Positions 23,830-35,149 of a DNA stretch of 64,000 nt are shown piece after piece (within the stretch, counting starts at the first letter, position 1; each line of letters starts with the position of its first letter). The position numbers and the translations under genes were made by a program. The notes beneath the pieces are model-generated. The model was not told the origin of the DNA. It saw nothing but the letters and a program-made list of their open reading frames with translations, and did not search any database. Location of the stretch: positions 24,730,562 to 24,794,561 of the forward strand of contig OX388347.1 in the NCBI GenBank assembly GCA_947579665.1. The letters run 5' to 3'. Source of the stretch: Sympetrum striolatum. Its lineage: Eukaryota; Arthropoda; Insecta; Odonata; Libellulidae.

Positions 23830-24100
23830 CCTCATTTAGTTATTATATTAGTCCACGTCTTCCTGTTCTTGCATACATCTATGGTGATTTATCAAGCACC
23901 TCACTTTTTCAATATCTTCTAATTTGTATTCTCAAGTATCCTGCCTCTCTTATTTTCAGCATTTCACTCAGGATATGCAACATTTTCTAATTATGTATCT
24001 CCATTTAGTCGTACTCGTATCTCAAGCAAAAGCTTTGTGATTCTACTGCTATCAAAATTTTCCGTCTATTCAAACCAAGGTAAAACTCTTCGTCCATACT
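23830..24100 (-). pseudogene. Degenerate LINE reverse-transcriptase fragment
   Basis: The minus strand from about 24110 to 23840 gives, across several frames, KRKDSCLVWTKSFTLV and then a basic stretch with ARTGRRG. These sit in the order and rough spacing of the thumb/C-terminal region of RTE- or jockey-like LINE polymerases (CLVWSVALYG ... RRRGR). Stops and frameshifts are frequent. The call rests on weak protein similarity judged by eye. Confidence 0.35.
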
Positions 24101-24362
24101 AGACAAGAATCTTTTCTTTTATTAAATATTTGTCCATAAATCAAACTTTACGGACTCACTCATCTGATTTTTCAATTCTCCTTCATGTGATCATTTTCAT
24201 CCAGATTACTCATATTTCCCTCCGTAAACATATATCTTTAGCTATCATTCAACAGCTGGGATCTAATGCACTCCAATTTACAATAATTTCTAGCCCATCA
24301 AATCTTCCTTACGCTGAAAAGGCAAAACAACATTCACTTATTCAAACCAAGGTAAAACTCTT
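24067..24362. repeat. 24-bp direct repeat pair, 272 bp apart
   Basis: The word starting tattcaaaccaaggtaaaa occurs identically over 24 bases at 24067-24090 and 24339-24362. The first copy is inside the LINE-like fragment. A small duplication or two overlapping insertions would explain it. Confidence 0.8.
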
Positions 24363-24419
24363 TAGTGTACTCACGGCCCTTTCTATCTCTACATGTAGTT
24401 ATTAAATCAACATAAATTT

Positions 24420-25560
24420 TCGAACCGGCGGCAAGCGAGCAAGCAACCACTATATCCAATGTCAAAATCACAATAATAAGGTTTTTTCACCATACCTAAC
24501 TTCGTATCCTTCGTTTTTTGGTAACATTTCCTAAGATACATACTTCAAATTTCACTGCCATTCTATTGATCAATATTATAAAAAATAATTTCATTAATTC
24601 TAATATGATTAAGAAAAAATATTGACTGTGTGATGTTGCTTAGGATACTAATAATCGATAAATATTTTATTTATTTTAAATAAATATTTTAACGGCAAAA
24701 GGGAATATAGAATAGAGAGATAAATAATATAACACCAACTCGTTCAAAAGCCAAAGAAATCGATCTTTCTGTGAGAAATTTTTAGGAGTTTGTAATTTAA
24801 AATTCCGTAAATTTTCACAATTAATTCTATGAATATATGGTTTCACAATTTAAAAGAAACTTCACCCTTAAAATTTTGACAGTTTTATAGTTACATTTAC
24901 TATCGACGGGCAATCTGAGAAGAAGATGCTTGCTATTATCTCCTATAATTTACCACTATATCCTGTATGAATGTACACGAATTTTCATGCCTTCAGCGTA
25001 CGGATGATAGGCACATTACACGTTATGCCCATTTTTTTAGGCCAGTTAATGCTGCGTATTTTCACGAATGCATATATTTTCAAGACACGTCCTGGCGTCT
25101 TTGATGTGGACTAATAATGTTCACTTTCGAGCCCGTTACTTTCAAATTCCCTTCTCCTATAAATTTATAAGTCAGATTTTCTTATTTTCAGCAGAAACTT
25201 TGTTTTAATAACTCACTTTCTGAAAATTCATGAAGACCACGAACAGATTTACCTCTTTAATTTAGCGGGACAGAAAACATATTTTTTATTGAGAATTCAT
25301 CGGAAACGGTATGGTCTTCGAAGACCCTTTTACTTACGACAATTCTCAAATGTTTGAAAGGCAGATCTTATATCCAGATGCTGTTCCTCAAAGAGCCTTT
25401 CGAAAGAATGAGTATGAAATCTAAATTTTCGGCAAATATTTATTGAAAAATAAAGATAAATTCTTAGCGTTTTCGAAATTCACCGAGAAAATACAATTTA
25501 AGAAAAGAAATTTCAAAAGAGAATATAATCGATATGAGAAGGCGTGACTTCGTGGAAAGC
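24420..25560. other. No gene recognised
   Basis: AT-rich, no supported gene. A perfect 14-base palindrome ggtcttcgaagacc lies at 25313-25326. Confidence 0.55.
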
Positions 25561-25567
25561 CATTTGC

Positions 25568-25720
25568 AGAATGAAAACACTTCGTACTTTTCCACAGAAA
25601 ATTTATTTTGCGACCGGTTTCATAAGCGAGCTTACATCTTCAGGTTAAAGATGTAAGCTTGCTTATGAAACCGGTCGCAAAATAAATTTTCTGTGGAAAA
25701 GTAAGAAGTGTTTTCATTCT
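25568..25720. mobile_element. Long near-perfect inverted repeat, possibly Penelope-like element ends
   Basis: Arms of 73 bp (25568-25640 and 25648-25720) match except at two positions, around a 7-base centre caggtta. The arms contain gaaaccggtcgcaaaataaa and ttttctgtggaaaag, with ctgaagatgt-like sequence at the centre. From memory of the family, Penelope-like element ends carry related gaagatg...gaaacc...aataaa phrases, so two such 3' ends fused head to head is one explanation. A foldback MITE is the other. No flanking target duplication is clear. Confidence 0.6.
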
Positions 25721-27048
25721 TCAAAAGAGAAAATTGGAGACATGAACTACAAACAACTAAATGCGCAGTAAAAAGTAAATAATTGACTGAATGAATGACA
25801 GGTATGTTGGATTTCGTTTATTGTTAGCGTAGAATGATAAAGGTATTTTGAAAGATTTTAAAAACCTACTAATTTTTTGTTACCTATTGAGCCAAGCTTC
25901 ACCATTTCAAACTTCAATTCTGATATTTAATCTTATTTAGGTTATCAATATTACACACATTGGTAATGAGATAGTTACAAATATCAGCAAATAATTGGTA
26001 TTCGATGAGATATGACTGAGATTGAGGATCGCCCCGTCTATTTGCTTGCAAAATCTATCGCATATTTTCCTTCAGTTGGATTTTTTGGAATCTCTTCGCC
26101 GATATCGCCAAATTTTCAATCTAAAATATAAGGCTCCTATTAGATTGTCTTAATTTTATTTTGAAGTCTTTAATTATCATGCTCATAAGTATATTGCATA
26201 TTAATCAATGAAAACAGTGAAGTTCCGTTCTAAATCGTTTCCAACTTTTTATCGGCTCTTAGGTTGAAAATTAGAGGTCCCAGCAATTACACCCTTTGTT
26301 TTTCGTATCTTACGTTTTTTCACATCTAGAGTTGAATTCCAGTGTTACGGTAAAAAAACATTAGATCAATATTCCACTGTATATGCAATGCATACAGTGA
26401 TTCATTAAATGAGATTATCTTTGATTTTTTGGATAGTAAATCATTCGATTAATTATTTTGCTTGATTTATGAAACTTTGCATGGATATATAGAATCTAAA
26501 TTGAAAGAATGACCTTGTATGTCCTTCATTGGCTTTCTCTTAGAGTTTGAGGGAAATAATTCTACTTTCGCCTTAAGAATGAATTTATCAACGATTTAAG
26601 AGCAATTAATAAAGGAATACCTTTTTCACTTGCAGACTGACTGTTGACATCTTTGTATTGCGAGTGAATGATTATAAGTTTATATTTCAAAGGGACGAAT
26701 TGGAATTTTTTAATCCATGACACGCTATGCGGGGACAGAATTTAGCCGTTTTGCCATAAATTGATCAATATTTCCATCGGATTGGCGTAAGCTTTTAATT
26801 AGAGAATAAGAACTATTTCGATCCGAGTTCATTTTAAAAAGTATTTGAGATTTTTTTGTGTAGGATTTTCAAGATAGAGTGAGAAGGAGGGCAAGAGAAG
26901 GGCAGATTGTTAGAGCATTCGGTTATTTTCATGCAAAAAAATATTGGCAACAGAACTGGGTTATTATTGCAAACTGTATTCGGAATATTCTATTTGTCAT
27001 CGAAGAGCAATTTTCCTAACTTTAATTTAATGTTGATTTATAACTTAG
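25721..27048. other. No gene recognised
   Basis: AT-rich, without a supported feature until the candidate exon. If that exon is real this is its upstream intron. The last bases (tttcctaac ... tttataacttag) look like a branch point and acceptor. Confidence 0.45.
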
Positions 27049-27147
27049 AAGAGGAGGATGTGCCGGCGGGTCGATACTCGGCTACCAAATGGGGTCTTGA
27101 AGGATTCTTAGGCATGCGTTATTGCCCCAACTACCCACGCCTTACAT
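27049..27147 (+). CDS. Candidate host coding exon, unknown protein
   Basis: A 99-base block is bounded by an acceptor-like ...ataacttag (AG at 27047-27048) and an excellent donor, gtaagt, at 27148. Only one of the three plus frames is open across it. That frame gives a 32-residue segment including VPAGRYSATKWGLEGF and MRYCPNYPRL, starting after two bases and ending with one, so phase 1 at both ends. The block is richer in G+C than its surroundings. YSATKWGLEGF resembles the YxxxK active-site helix of short-chain dehydrogenases, but what follows does not fit that family well, so I do not assign a function. Upstream open sequence from 26907 is intron-like. It could also be a lone pseudoexon. 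Confidence 0.4.
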
Positions 27148-30100
27148 GTAAGTACATGAAATACAAAGGAGAAATGTTCGTTATTTTACTTCAAATACTC
27201 AATTCGAGAATGCGTCATAGATTAAGCTATTACATGTTCTGAAAAATTCTTTTTTTTTTCTTCGCATTCTTAATCGCAAGTTGCAACGCAGAGCGAACTC
27301 ATGAGCAAGAAAAAATTATGTGGATGTTAATTTTTATCTGAATTACACAACAAAATCAACAGTTGTGTGTCTAGGTTGATGTTAAGAATGTGCGTCTTTT
27401 CTTATGAAAACCCTTAAAAATAATAAATTTCTCAAAATTATTATTTTCTCTTTACTCTTAGAAATGTTTCATTCCTTGACTTTGTACTGAAAATGAAACT
27501 TTTATTTCGAAACAAAAAGACGAATAAAGTTATCATATTACAATATTGTGAGCTCATTTTTGGTCATTTAGTATTATTTGGCTCATATATCGTATTCTCG
27601 GACTTGATCCATCACTATAATATTCATTAAATAATAAATAAATTAAATTAATTAATGGCACTTAGAATTCATTTCTGCTTCCATTAAAGTAAATTGACGA
27701 AACTTCGGTTTTAATCAAAGGCCTATTAGGTTAGAAGCCATCCCAAAAATAGTCGTAGAGAAAACTCACCTTTCCGACTTAATTTAGAAGGCCTAATTAC
27801 GAGGGATGTTAGTGGCTAAAGATGCATACGTTAGCACTCTTAGCCATGAAGCTGTGTATCCCAGTGTAATGGCTTCTCAGATAATTTATCATCTCTAGTT
27901 CAAGGTGAGAGTGCTTTTTCTGCGGTCGGCCGCGTTTTGAATTACGGTCTGCGAGCGATGAAATTCTATTCTGCAGTTATTCATATCAGGACCATAACTA
28001 AAGGAGTTCACCAAAGGCCGTCTTACATACGTATGGAGTTATTGTAACTCAATTTTAAATAGAAAATTTTCGTAAAGAAGGAAATTTACGTTTCATATTT
28101 ATGCTGAAAGCATATTTCCTAGATAATAATTTGGATTTTGTCTTTCGTCTCAAAAAACGTGACATTAACGGTAGGAAATAAAAAGTAGTAATCTGCATAA
28201 GGAATATACTTTATTCTATGAAAAGGTATTTGATTATTTCGTATTTCTAATAATTCAAATTTGAGCGGTTTTTAGTATTTCACATTTGAACGGGGATATT
28301 GAATTTTCATACGTCCTTGATTGGAGACATGTTGAGACAAAAATTATCCATTAAAAATCTTTAATTTTTTTATTTGATTAAATAGGGAATAGTCTATCAG
28401 TCTTCCTCTTGCTAATATATTTAGTATGATATAAAGAACTCATAATTGCTGGTCTGGTGGGAGTGGAATTTAAGTTTGACGACTGAATAATACCAGAGTA
28501 AAGCTCTATCGGTATTTTAGGTTTCGTTACTCAAGATGGGCTGTTGATTTCCACGGTACGAAACTTTTGCTACCCGGCATTTAAAAATCATTCCATTGCT
28601 ACAATGATTTGCTGCATCGATGTTACTCATGTTTTGTAGTAACCATTGCCAATGATTTCTAGATAGGTTGAAAGAAAAGACTTCGTAATTTCCACAATAA
28701 GTTTTAATTCTAGATACATATCATTATACTTAGCGTATATTTTAAGTGAATGTTTGAGTATAGAAAGCTTTGTTTCAATGATTTTTGATGCTTGCGTATT
28801 CTTCATTTATTCTTTGTCACTGCTTAATTTGTATAACTTATTGTGTAGCTACTATATAGCTTATCAATCGATATTTATCTTTCATCTTACTTTATACAGG
28901 CAATATAATTATATTAAATGCGAAGTATTTAATATGTTTTATATTATTTGAGGGCAGTATCTATGAATCATAGTCACAATCTAAAATCAATCTTTCGATA
29001 CTTGTCGAGAATTTACGGTATCTAATCTTTTTTCTAAAGGAAATATCAAAAGGAGTATATACAAGGAAATATTCTCAATAAACTATTACGCAGAAAATGC
29101 TGTTGGAAATAGATATCTTTCATATTTATTTTATCAAGAAGCAAATGTCGTCCTCGAAGCATTTTATAACAATAAGGAATTCGTGAGTCTCCCCAAACGA
29201 ATCCATCGATTTCTTATAATTGGATTCTTATTTCTTATTTTCTAAAGCTGTGGCTCGTACTCGGAAAATTCAATTAAAACGTTAGTGTAACTGATATGAA
29301 ATATATTTTGTTTATTTTTAGTGAAATTCTCCAAATTAAACTCCATTTTCTATCTTATTAGAGTTTAAGTACTAAAATTAATGTAAATTAAGGCTAAGAG
29401 AAAAGAAAATCACTATTGTCCGGAATATAGAATAGAAATGAGCTAAACAAAAATTTAACATGGTTATGAACCCTGCATGTACGTCATTTATGCTATTGAT
29501 CAATGCTCTCTGATAACTTAACGATAATACAAGCTTTATAAATTGGCCGCGAATCCAAATTAGGCCTTTGTCAGTAATCCAATTATTAAAGTAGAAAGAA
29601 AGTAAATTTTAAGTAAAATAATCTTACAATTGTAAATTCTCGGAATTTGAGGCCTGAATTTTATCAAAATAACATCATGTTTAGTCGTTAAGAGAAGAAA
29701 GTATTCATTTAAGTAAGAAAATTTAACGTATAAGTTTATCCATTAAAACGAAATACGCTCGCGATTGGACTGAATGGTCGCACTCGTTATTTATTTTAAT
29801 ATCTATAATGCTTTATCTTTTCATCAGAATATTCAAAAAATTTCCGATATATCATTCCTACTTCTACCAAATAACATGAAATAGCTTGAAACAGTTGGGA
29901 TAGTACTCTTTTCATAAGCTCTTTAACGTCCTTTCAGTGTAGTTTATTTCAAATTCGAGTTTTTATCCAACATGATTATATCATAATGGAGGAAATTTCT
30001 TAATGATTGCTTAAGTCGGTCTCCTTGAACATGTATAAAATATATAAGAGACTTTATCCTCTTCATTACTAAGAATAAACTTCTCCCATGTCTCCGTTTT

Positions 30101-32875
30101 GGGCCAAACATTCCTCAGACCAATCTTTTGGATGGTTTTATGGATATTATTCCTGTAAATTTCTTCATTCATGAAACTTGTATTTATCAGTACTTTAAGT
30201 TACAAACTGAGATTTTTCTACTTCTAAAACTTCAATACTGCAAAGTAACGCTAAATAACTGGCGGCACCGAATTTTACAACCTACTAAGCTAAGCGCTAT
30301 ATACTTGGTTGCGAAGTGCGTGCATAAAGAAATGTCTTCTAATGAGGATAACACTCTAATTTAGTTAACGCTTTTGATCATTTCTTTTTATTCCTGGATA
30401 TAAGATTTAATTTTAGTTTCCTCTATGTTATGCATGATTCTAACCAGCAAGTTAAACAACTTAAGATTTTCTAGTAGACGCTCGGACTGTTTGGAAATCA
30501 GTTTTCCTCTTATTAGGGAATCTCTTATGGAACTCTTTTAGTCTAAGTTAAGCTATAAAAACCAACTGGTTAATAAATAATAAAATATGAATTAGGGAGA
30601 TACGAATAGAGGTTTGACATTAAATAGTAATATCGTAATTGCAAATATTTTATGGAGACTTTGATAAAGTGTTGATTTATTTCCCATGCGTGGATTCTTT
30701 CGAATTTAAGTAAACACAGGCAATTTGTTACGTAATTTACAGTGAAATACATTAAATGAAATTTTTTATTTGGAGAAGTGAAAGCAAGAGTCCTCTTCAC
30801 ACTGAAATTTGAGCCGATATAACTACTGCACTTCTGCAAAACGGATATTTGAAAAAAAAATCTCGAATACACTAATATCACGAAGTTACCAATTTTCACC
30901 CTATTATTTATATTTTTCAAAATATCCTAGTTAAACTTGGTCTTGCACATGATTCCAGCTGGGAATACAATTTTACCAACAATGTCTGTCATCAGTTAGG
31001 CCTCTCGCCCAGATAAAGTCGGGCCGAAGCCAAAGCCAATGAAATAAGTAGGATGGAAATTAAATAAAAATATACTAAATGATTGTTCAACTGTCATTTT
31101 AAGAATTTTTTATAGGGCCCCTCCGATATAAGATGTCCTGTGATGGGAGAAAACTGTTATATTTGAAGGAATATGTTTCAAATTATTCGCAATATCCACA
31201 AGTGCATCGAGTAAATCAGGTAAATAAATGGAAAGAGCGGATTCTTAATGTTTAAAATTAGAATTTACCCTGCTGAAACCGATTCAATTGGCATAAATTC
31301 CCTAAATTAATACGCCCATTAAATATTTTCATATCTCTTTTGTGGATAACCACTTAGTATATAAAGTGATTTAAAATTCACCCCAAGATATAAATAATAA
31401 TCAAAAACTACGGGATAGATATTTAGTAAATTGGATAGCAGTAAAATAGTCGCTGAAGATCAAAAGACACTAATTTTACTTCCTGATTTTCTCTCTAACT
31501 ACCGCAGGTATTATTTTTCTGCTTATTAATTGGCATCCTCTGTTACGGTTACCTTCACTAATGCTGATTGAAACATTTATCATCTCAAGACATTAAGCGA
31601 TCTAGCGGTGAATATACGGCCTCAAATATAGGCTATAGAATACTTTGTAGCACACTGATGTCATTAAAACGGTATGATTACCGTCTAAATGATTGATGTT
31701 ATCTGTTTATTCACTGTAATTTCAGATTAAACCACATTTATTAGCGAAGTAAAACATTTATTTGAACAAAATGTTAGCTAGAACGGAAAATTACAAACAG
31801 ATTAACGTTTCCTTCTTTGGGTTAATAATCGCTCAGGGAAATTTGCAAGGACTATGCACAAGAGATTTTTAGTTAGAAAATTTTGGTTGATATTTCAGAC
31901 AATATTCATAATCATTCGGTGCAGTCATTAGCGTAATACTCGATGATCCAGTTTTTTCATCTAAGGCACTTACTTCAATGTTCATTAGACCTGATGCCAC
32001 GACTAATTTATTGGCAAAGCTGACGGCAATTTTCCATTTATTTTTTCAACAAACGCTGTGCCTTTAGCGGCCATTACACTCCCTTCATTAATTCTCTTTC
32101 GTGTTTAAATCTTTGCTCCCTTTCCATAATTAATCCCTTTTTTTTCATCCTTTAGTGCAGTGTTTTATTCATAGTGTTCTTGGTTCACTAATTCCGTTAT
32201 TGCATTCTTCCATTTCTCTTCTATGGTATTCTATTTCATCATTTAAACAGCCTATTTTGTTACCCATAGAGTTCTACTGTACTCTGTTTCCATATTATTC
32301 CTAATTTTCGTGTGTACTTCGAAACATTTAGTTAAGAAACAATAAATATTACAAAAATAATCTACATTTCATAGTAAAAAAATCTGAAGATTGACGAGGG
32401 TGAGAGTAAGTTTCGATTTAAAAATATTGTGAAGAAGGTATAATTTTCCACAATTAAGTTAAATTTTACTTTCATCCATTTGCCTTATCATCGCCGTATA
32501 TTTTAAAGCAATTTTAAAATTTCTTTTCATCTTAGTTTCTGAGGATGTAAATAGGCTCATTATATTTGACAATCAAAAGTGATTTCTTTCAGGAATTGTA
32601 TTCAAAATTATCCCTTCTTGGAAACCATAGCGATCCAAAAGTAAATCCCTAATACTTAATTAAACAAATATAAGCGTAACAAAAACTTCTATCACTTGGT
32701 GTAATCTTTTGAAAATATACTCAGCATAGGTAGCCACTGGATAAATTTAAGAGATGTATGAGATATAAACTATATAGTAGCTTTCGAATTTTTTTAATTT
32801 ACTTCCTATCTAACTTGCGCTAAAAATATCTTGTTGAAATTATGAAATTATATAGTGGGTACTAAGACTACTATT
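27148..32875. other. No gene recognised
   Basis: AT-rich, frames up to 116 codons (minus 30570-30920) but with random-looking composition. No transposon protein seen. It would be downstream intron if the exon at 27.05 kb is real. A GC-richer patch with ggtcggccgcg lies at about 27925. Confidence 0.5.
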
Positions 32876-32879
32876 ATCG

Positions 32880-32992
32880 TTGGATATTCTAAGTAAATAT
32901 AATAAACAGAAAAGTCTTATTGTTAGTCATCACACCAGAAGATGAGATGACTAAGAATTTTCTGTATTATTGTCTTTACTTAGAATATCCAA
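32880..32992. repeat. Imperfect inverted repeat (fold-back)
   Basis: The left arm begins ttggatattctaagtaaa and the right arm ends tttacttagaatatccaa. Pairing extends inward over about 47-52 bases with several mismatches to tagtcatc/gatgacta, around a loop that includes ccagaagatga. The central agaagatg word echoes the centre of the 25.6 kb inverted repeat. Probably a small fold-back transposon remnant. Confidence 0.65.
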
Positions 32993-32999
32993 TATTCTC

Positions 33000-34240
33000 T
33001 TCTTTATCTCATGATGAGAAACCATCTTTACACGAAATGATGGCAACTTCCAACCACTGATATAAACATTTTTTTAATTTTGTGTTCGTTATTATTATAA
33101 GAACAGAAAATGCCTTTTTATATTACAATGACTATTACAATAAATGTTATGCTTATATGTCAGAGAATATACAGATTCATAAATTTTAATCCGCGAAGCA
33201 GCTTTCTTTCTCTTTCTTAGAGATAAGACAATCCTTTGAAAAATTTCCATCGAAAAAGATTAATACTTTTTCTTAGTATTTTTTTAGTACTTCTATAGTA
33301 TTTTCTAGCTCAGATATGGAAATGAATTTTCAATCTATCTGTTCATGCTAGGCTATATCAATGTGATTCAGTTGAAGTTGATTTTCATCGTTGAGGTTTA
33401 CCGATTAGCGATTGTCCTGTCTTACGTGAGGAACAATCTAAATTATAATTAATAACGATTATGCTGTAACTGATGATGAAATCTTCATTTACTATTCCTG
33501 TTTACCGGAAAATTGTCACTTTCAAAGCCGTGTAAATCTCTCTCACACACAAACGACTTCAAACCGCTTCAAAAATTCTCACAAACCGAAAACCTTTCTA
33601 ATGCCATTTTATTACTTAATACAGTATAAAAAATAGTTTTCATTTACTATTCTCTTGATATTTCAATCTAGTTATATTTTAGCATAGTCCCCATAAACCA
33701 TGGGGAAATGCGCAGATAAAGAAGAGGTTTTGTCATATCGTTTGCTAAACTGCTTGTTCATTTTATGGAGAATATTCACAAGGTATCGTTTTCGTAAATT
33801 CTATCACACTTTACGCCTGTAATGAGAGATGTTCCTGACATAATGGATTTTATTGAATTTTATTTCAAATAAGAGCCAATCTGTCTTAAGAGTCGATATT
33901 GCGGATGACAAAAGTACGCTTATAATGACTTTGGACGTTTTTTGAAGAAGCTTAATCAAATAAAATGTAGGATTTATCATCTGGAAATATGCAATGTAGC
34001 TTGAGACGGTATTTTGTTCAGTCATATTTCCCCCGACATAGATTTCCTAGAAAAGTCAAAAACTAGTTTTCTTAACTCGGGTTGTCAAGAATTCAAATTC
34101 AATGCGTTGATTTTATACCTTGTGTTTTTGTTGTGACCAGTACTTCCCTTGTTTGTATTGAGAATTCATGTATAGATAACAATCAACACGATCGTGGTAA
34201 CGAAAAATGTTTATTTGAAATAAATAAATCGATTTAAGGA
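33000..34240. other. No gene recognised
   Basis: AT-rich with short random frames only. Confidence 0.6.
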
Positions 34241-34245
34241 AAACA

Positions 34246-35143
34246 CGAGGTGTGCTAAAAAAATAACGGGAATTTTGCAATATTGGCTGATGTATTACTC
34301 CGATTCGCGCGAAATTTTTGTTTCTGTGTTGGTAAACTTGTCTGAAATTTGTTTTACTATATTAAAAGAATTGGGTATTTAGTTTATTGTCAGCTATCAA
34401 AAAGGTTACATGTATTTTGGTTGCATGGGCGATTTTGAAAATGGATCAGAGAATTTGTATTAAATTTTGCTAAAGAAATAGAGTAAAGTGCAGAAAAGTT
34501 TTGGAAATATTAAAAATAGCTTTTCGTGAGTCCTTCATGGGCAAAACAAGGGTTTACGAGTATTATCAGCATGTATAAGATGAATTTGAAGAATTTTCAG
34601 ATGACAGGCGTCCTGGACGCCGCAGCACATCAGAAACCGATGTGGATAAATTATGAGGTAGGAGAGAAAAATGATCAAATAAGGTCAAACGGTCAATAAG
34701 AAGTACTACTTAAAATTTCAATGCTGTTTACATAAATATATCTGAATAAACGTCCGAATTTTAGGTGAAACAATTAATGACACCACGATAATGCACCTGG
34801 TCACACTTCATTGCTTGTTCGTGATTTTTTTGGCCATAAGCAACACTGTTATGACGCCCAAACCTACACATTTGCCAGACATGGCTACTTGAGACTTTCT
34901 CTGTTCCCAAAAGTCGAGAGAGCATTAAGGGAACGTCGCCTTGCAAGCATAGATGAGACTAAAAACGCATCGCTGATAAAGCTAAAACCTACCCCAAAGA
35001 ACGAGTTTCAGAAGTGTTTCAGGGATTGAAAAAAGCGCTTTCTTCAAAAAGTTTATAATATCCGATGAGAACAATTTTACAGGGAACAGCATTCTTGTTA
35101 CATTCTGCAACTACTTCTCGTTATTTTTTTTACAACACTTCTT
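34246..35143 (+). mobile_element. mariner element, internally deleted
   Basis: The left end gaggtgtgctaaaaaaataa (within 34247-34276, followed by cgggaatttt) is a mariner-type terminal inverted repeat. The right end at about 35116-35143 reads, reversed, as agaagtgttgtaaaaaaaa followed by taacgag, aligning with the left end with changes. The span of about 900 bp is shorter than the roughly 1.3 kb of a complete mariner, because the centre of the transposase gene is missing. TA target duplications are not clear at the degraded edges. Confidence 0.8.
34441..35085 (+). pseudogene. mariner transposase, broken and internally deleted
   Basis: The start MDQRICIKFC at 34441 is followed by TAA at 34471-34473, then readable helix-turn-helix-region sequence including RRPGRRST near 34608-34628. 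After about 34655 the protein jumps to GQTVNKKYYL-like sequence near 34690-34715, so the segment with the first catalytic aspartate (GDE region) is gone. HHDNAPGHTSLLVRDF from 34781 holds the second catalytic aspartate. The third (SPD-like, read as LPDMA in another frame near 34876) is separated by a frameshift and a stop. The end FQKCFRDWKKRF near 35010-35040 is typical. Non-functional DD34D-type copy. Confidence 0.85.
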
Positions 35144-35149
35144 AACTGT

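Noticed and set aside
30570..30920. 116-codon minus-strand frame
   Set aside because: Residue composition (Y, F, N, K, I, S) is what AT-rich random sequence gives; no motif or splice context.
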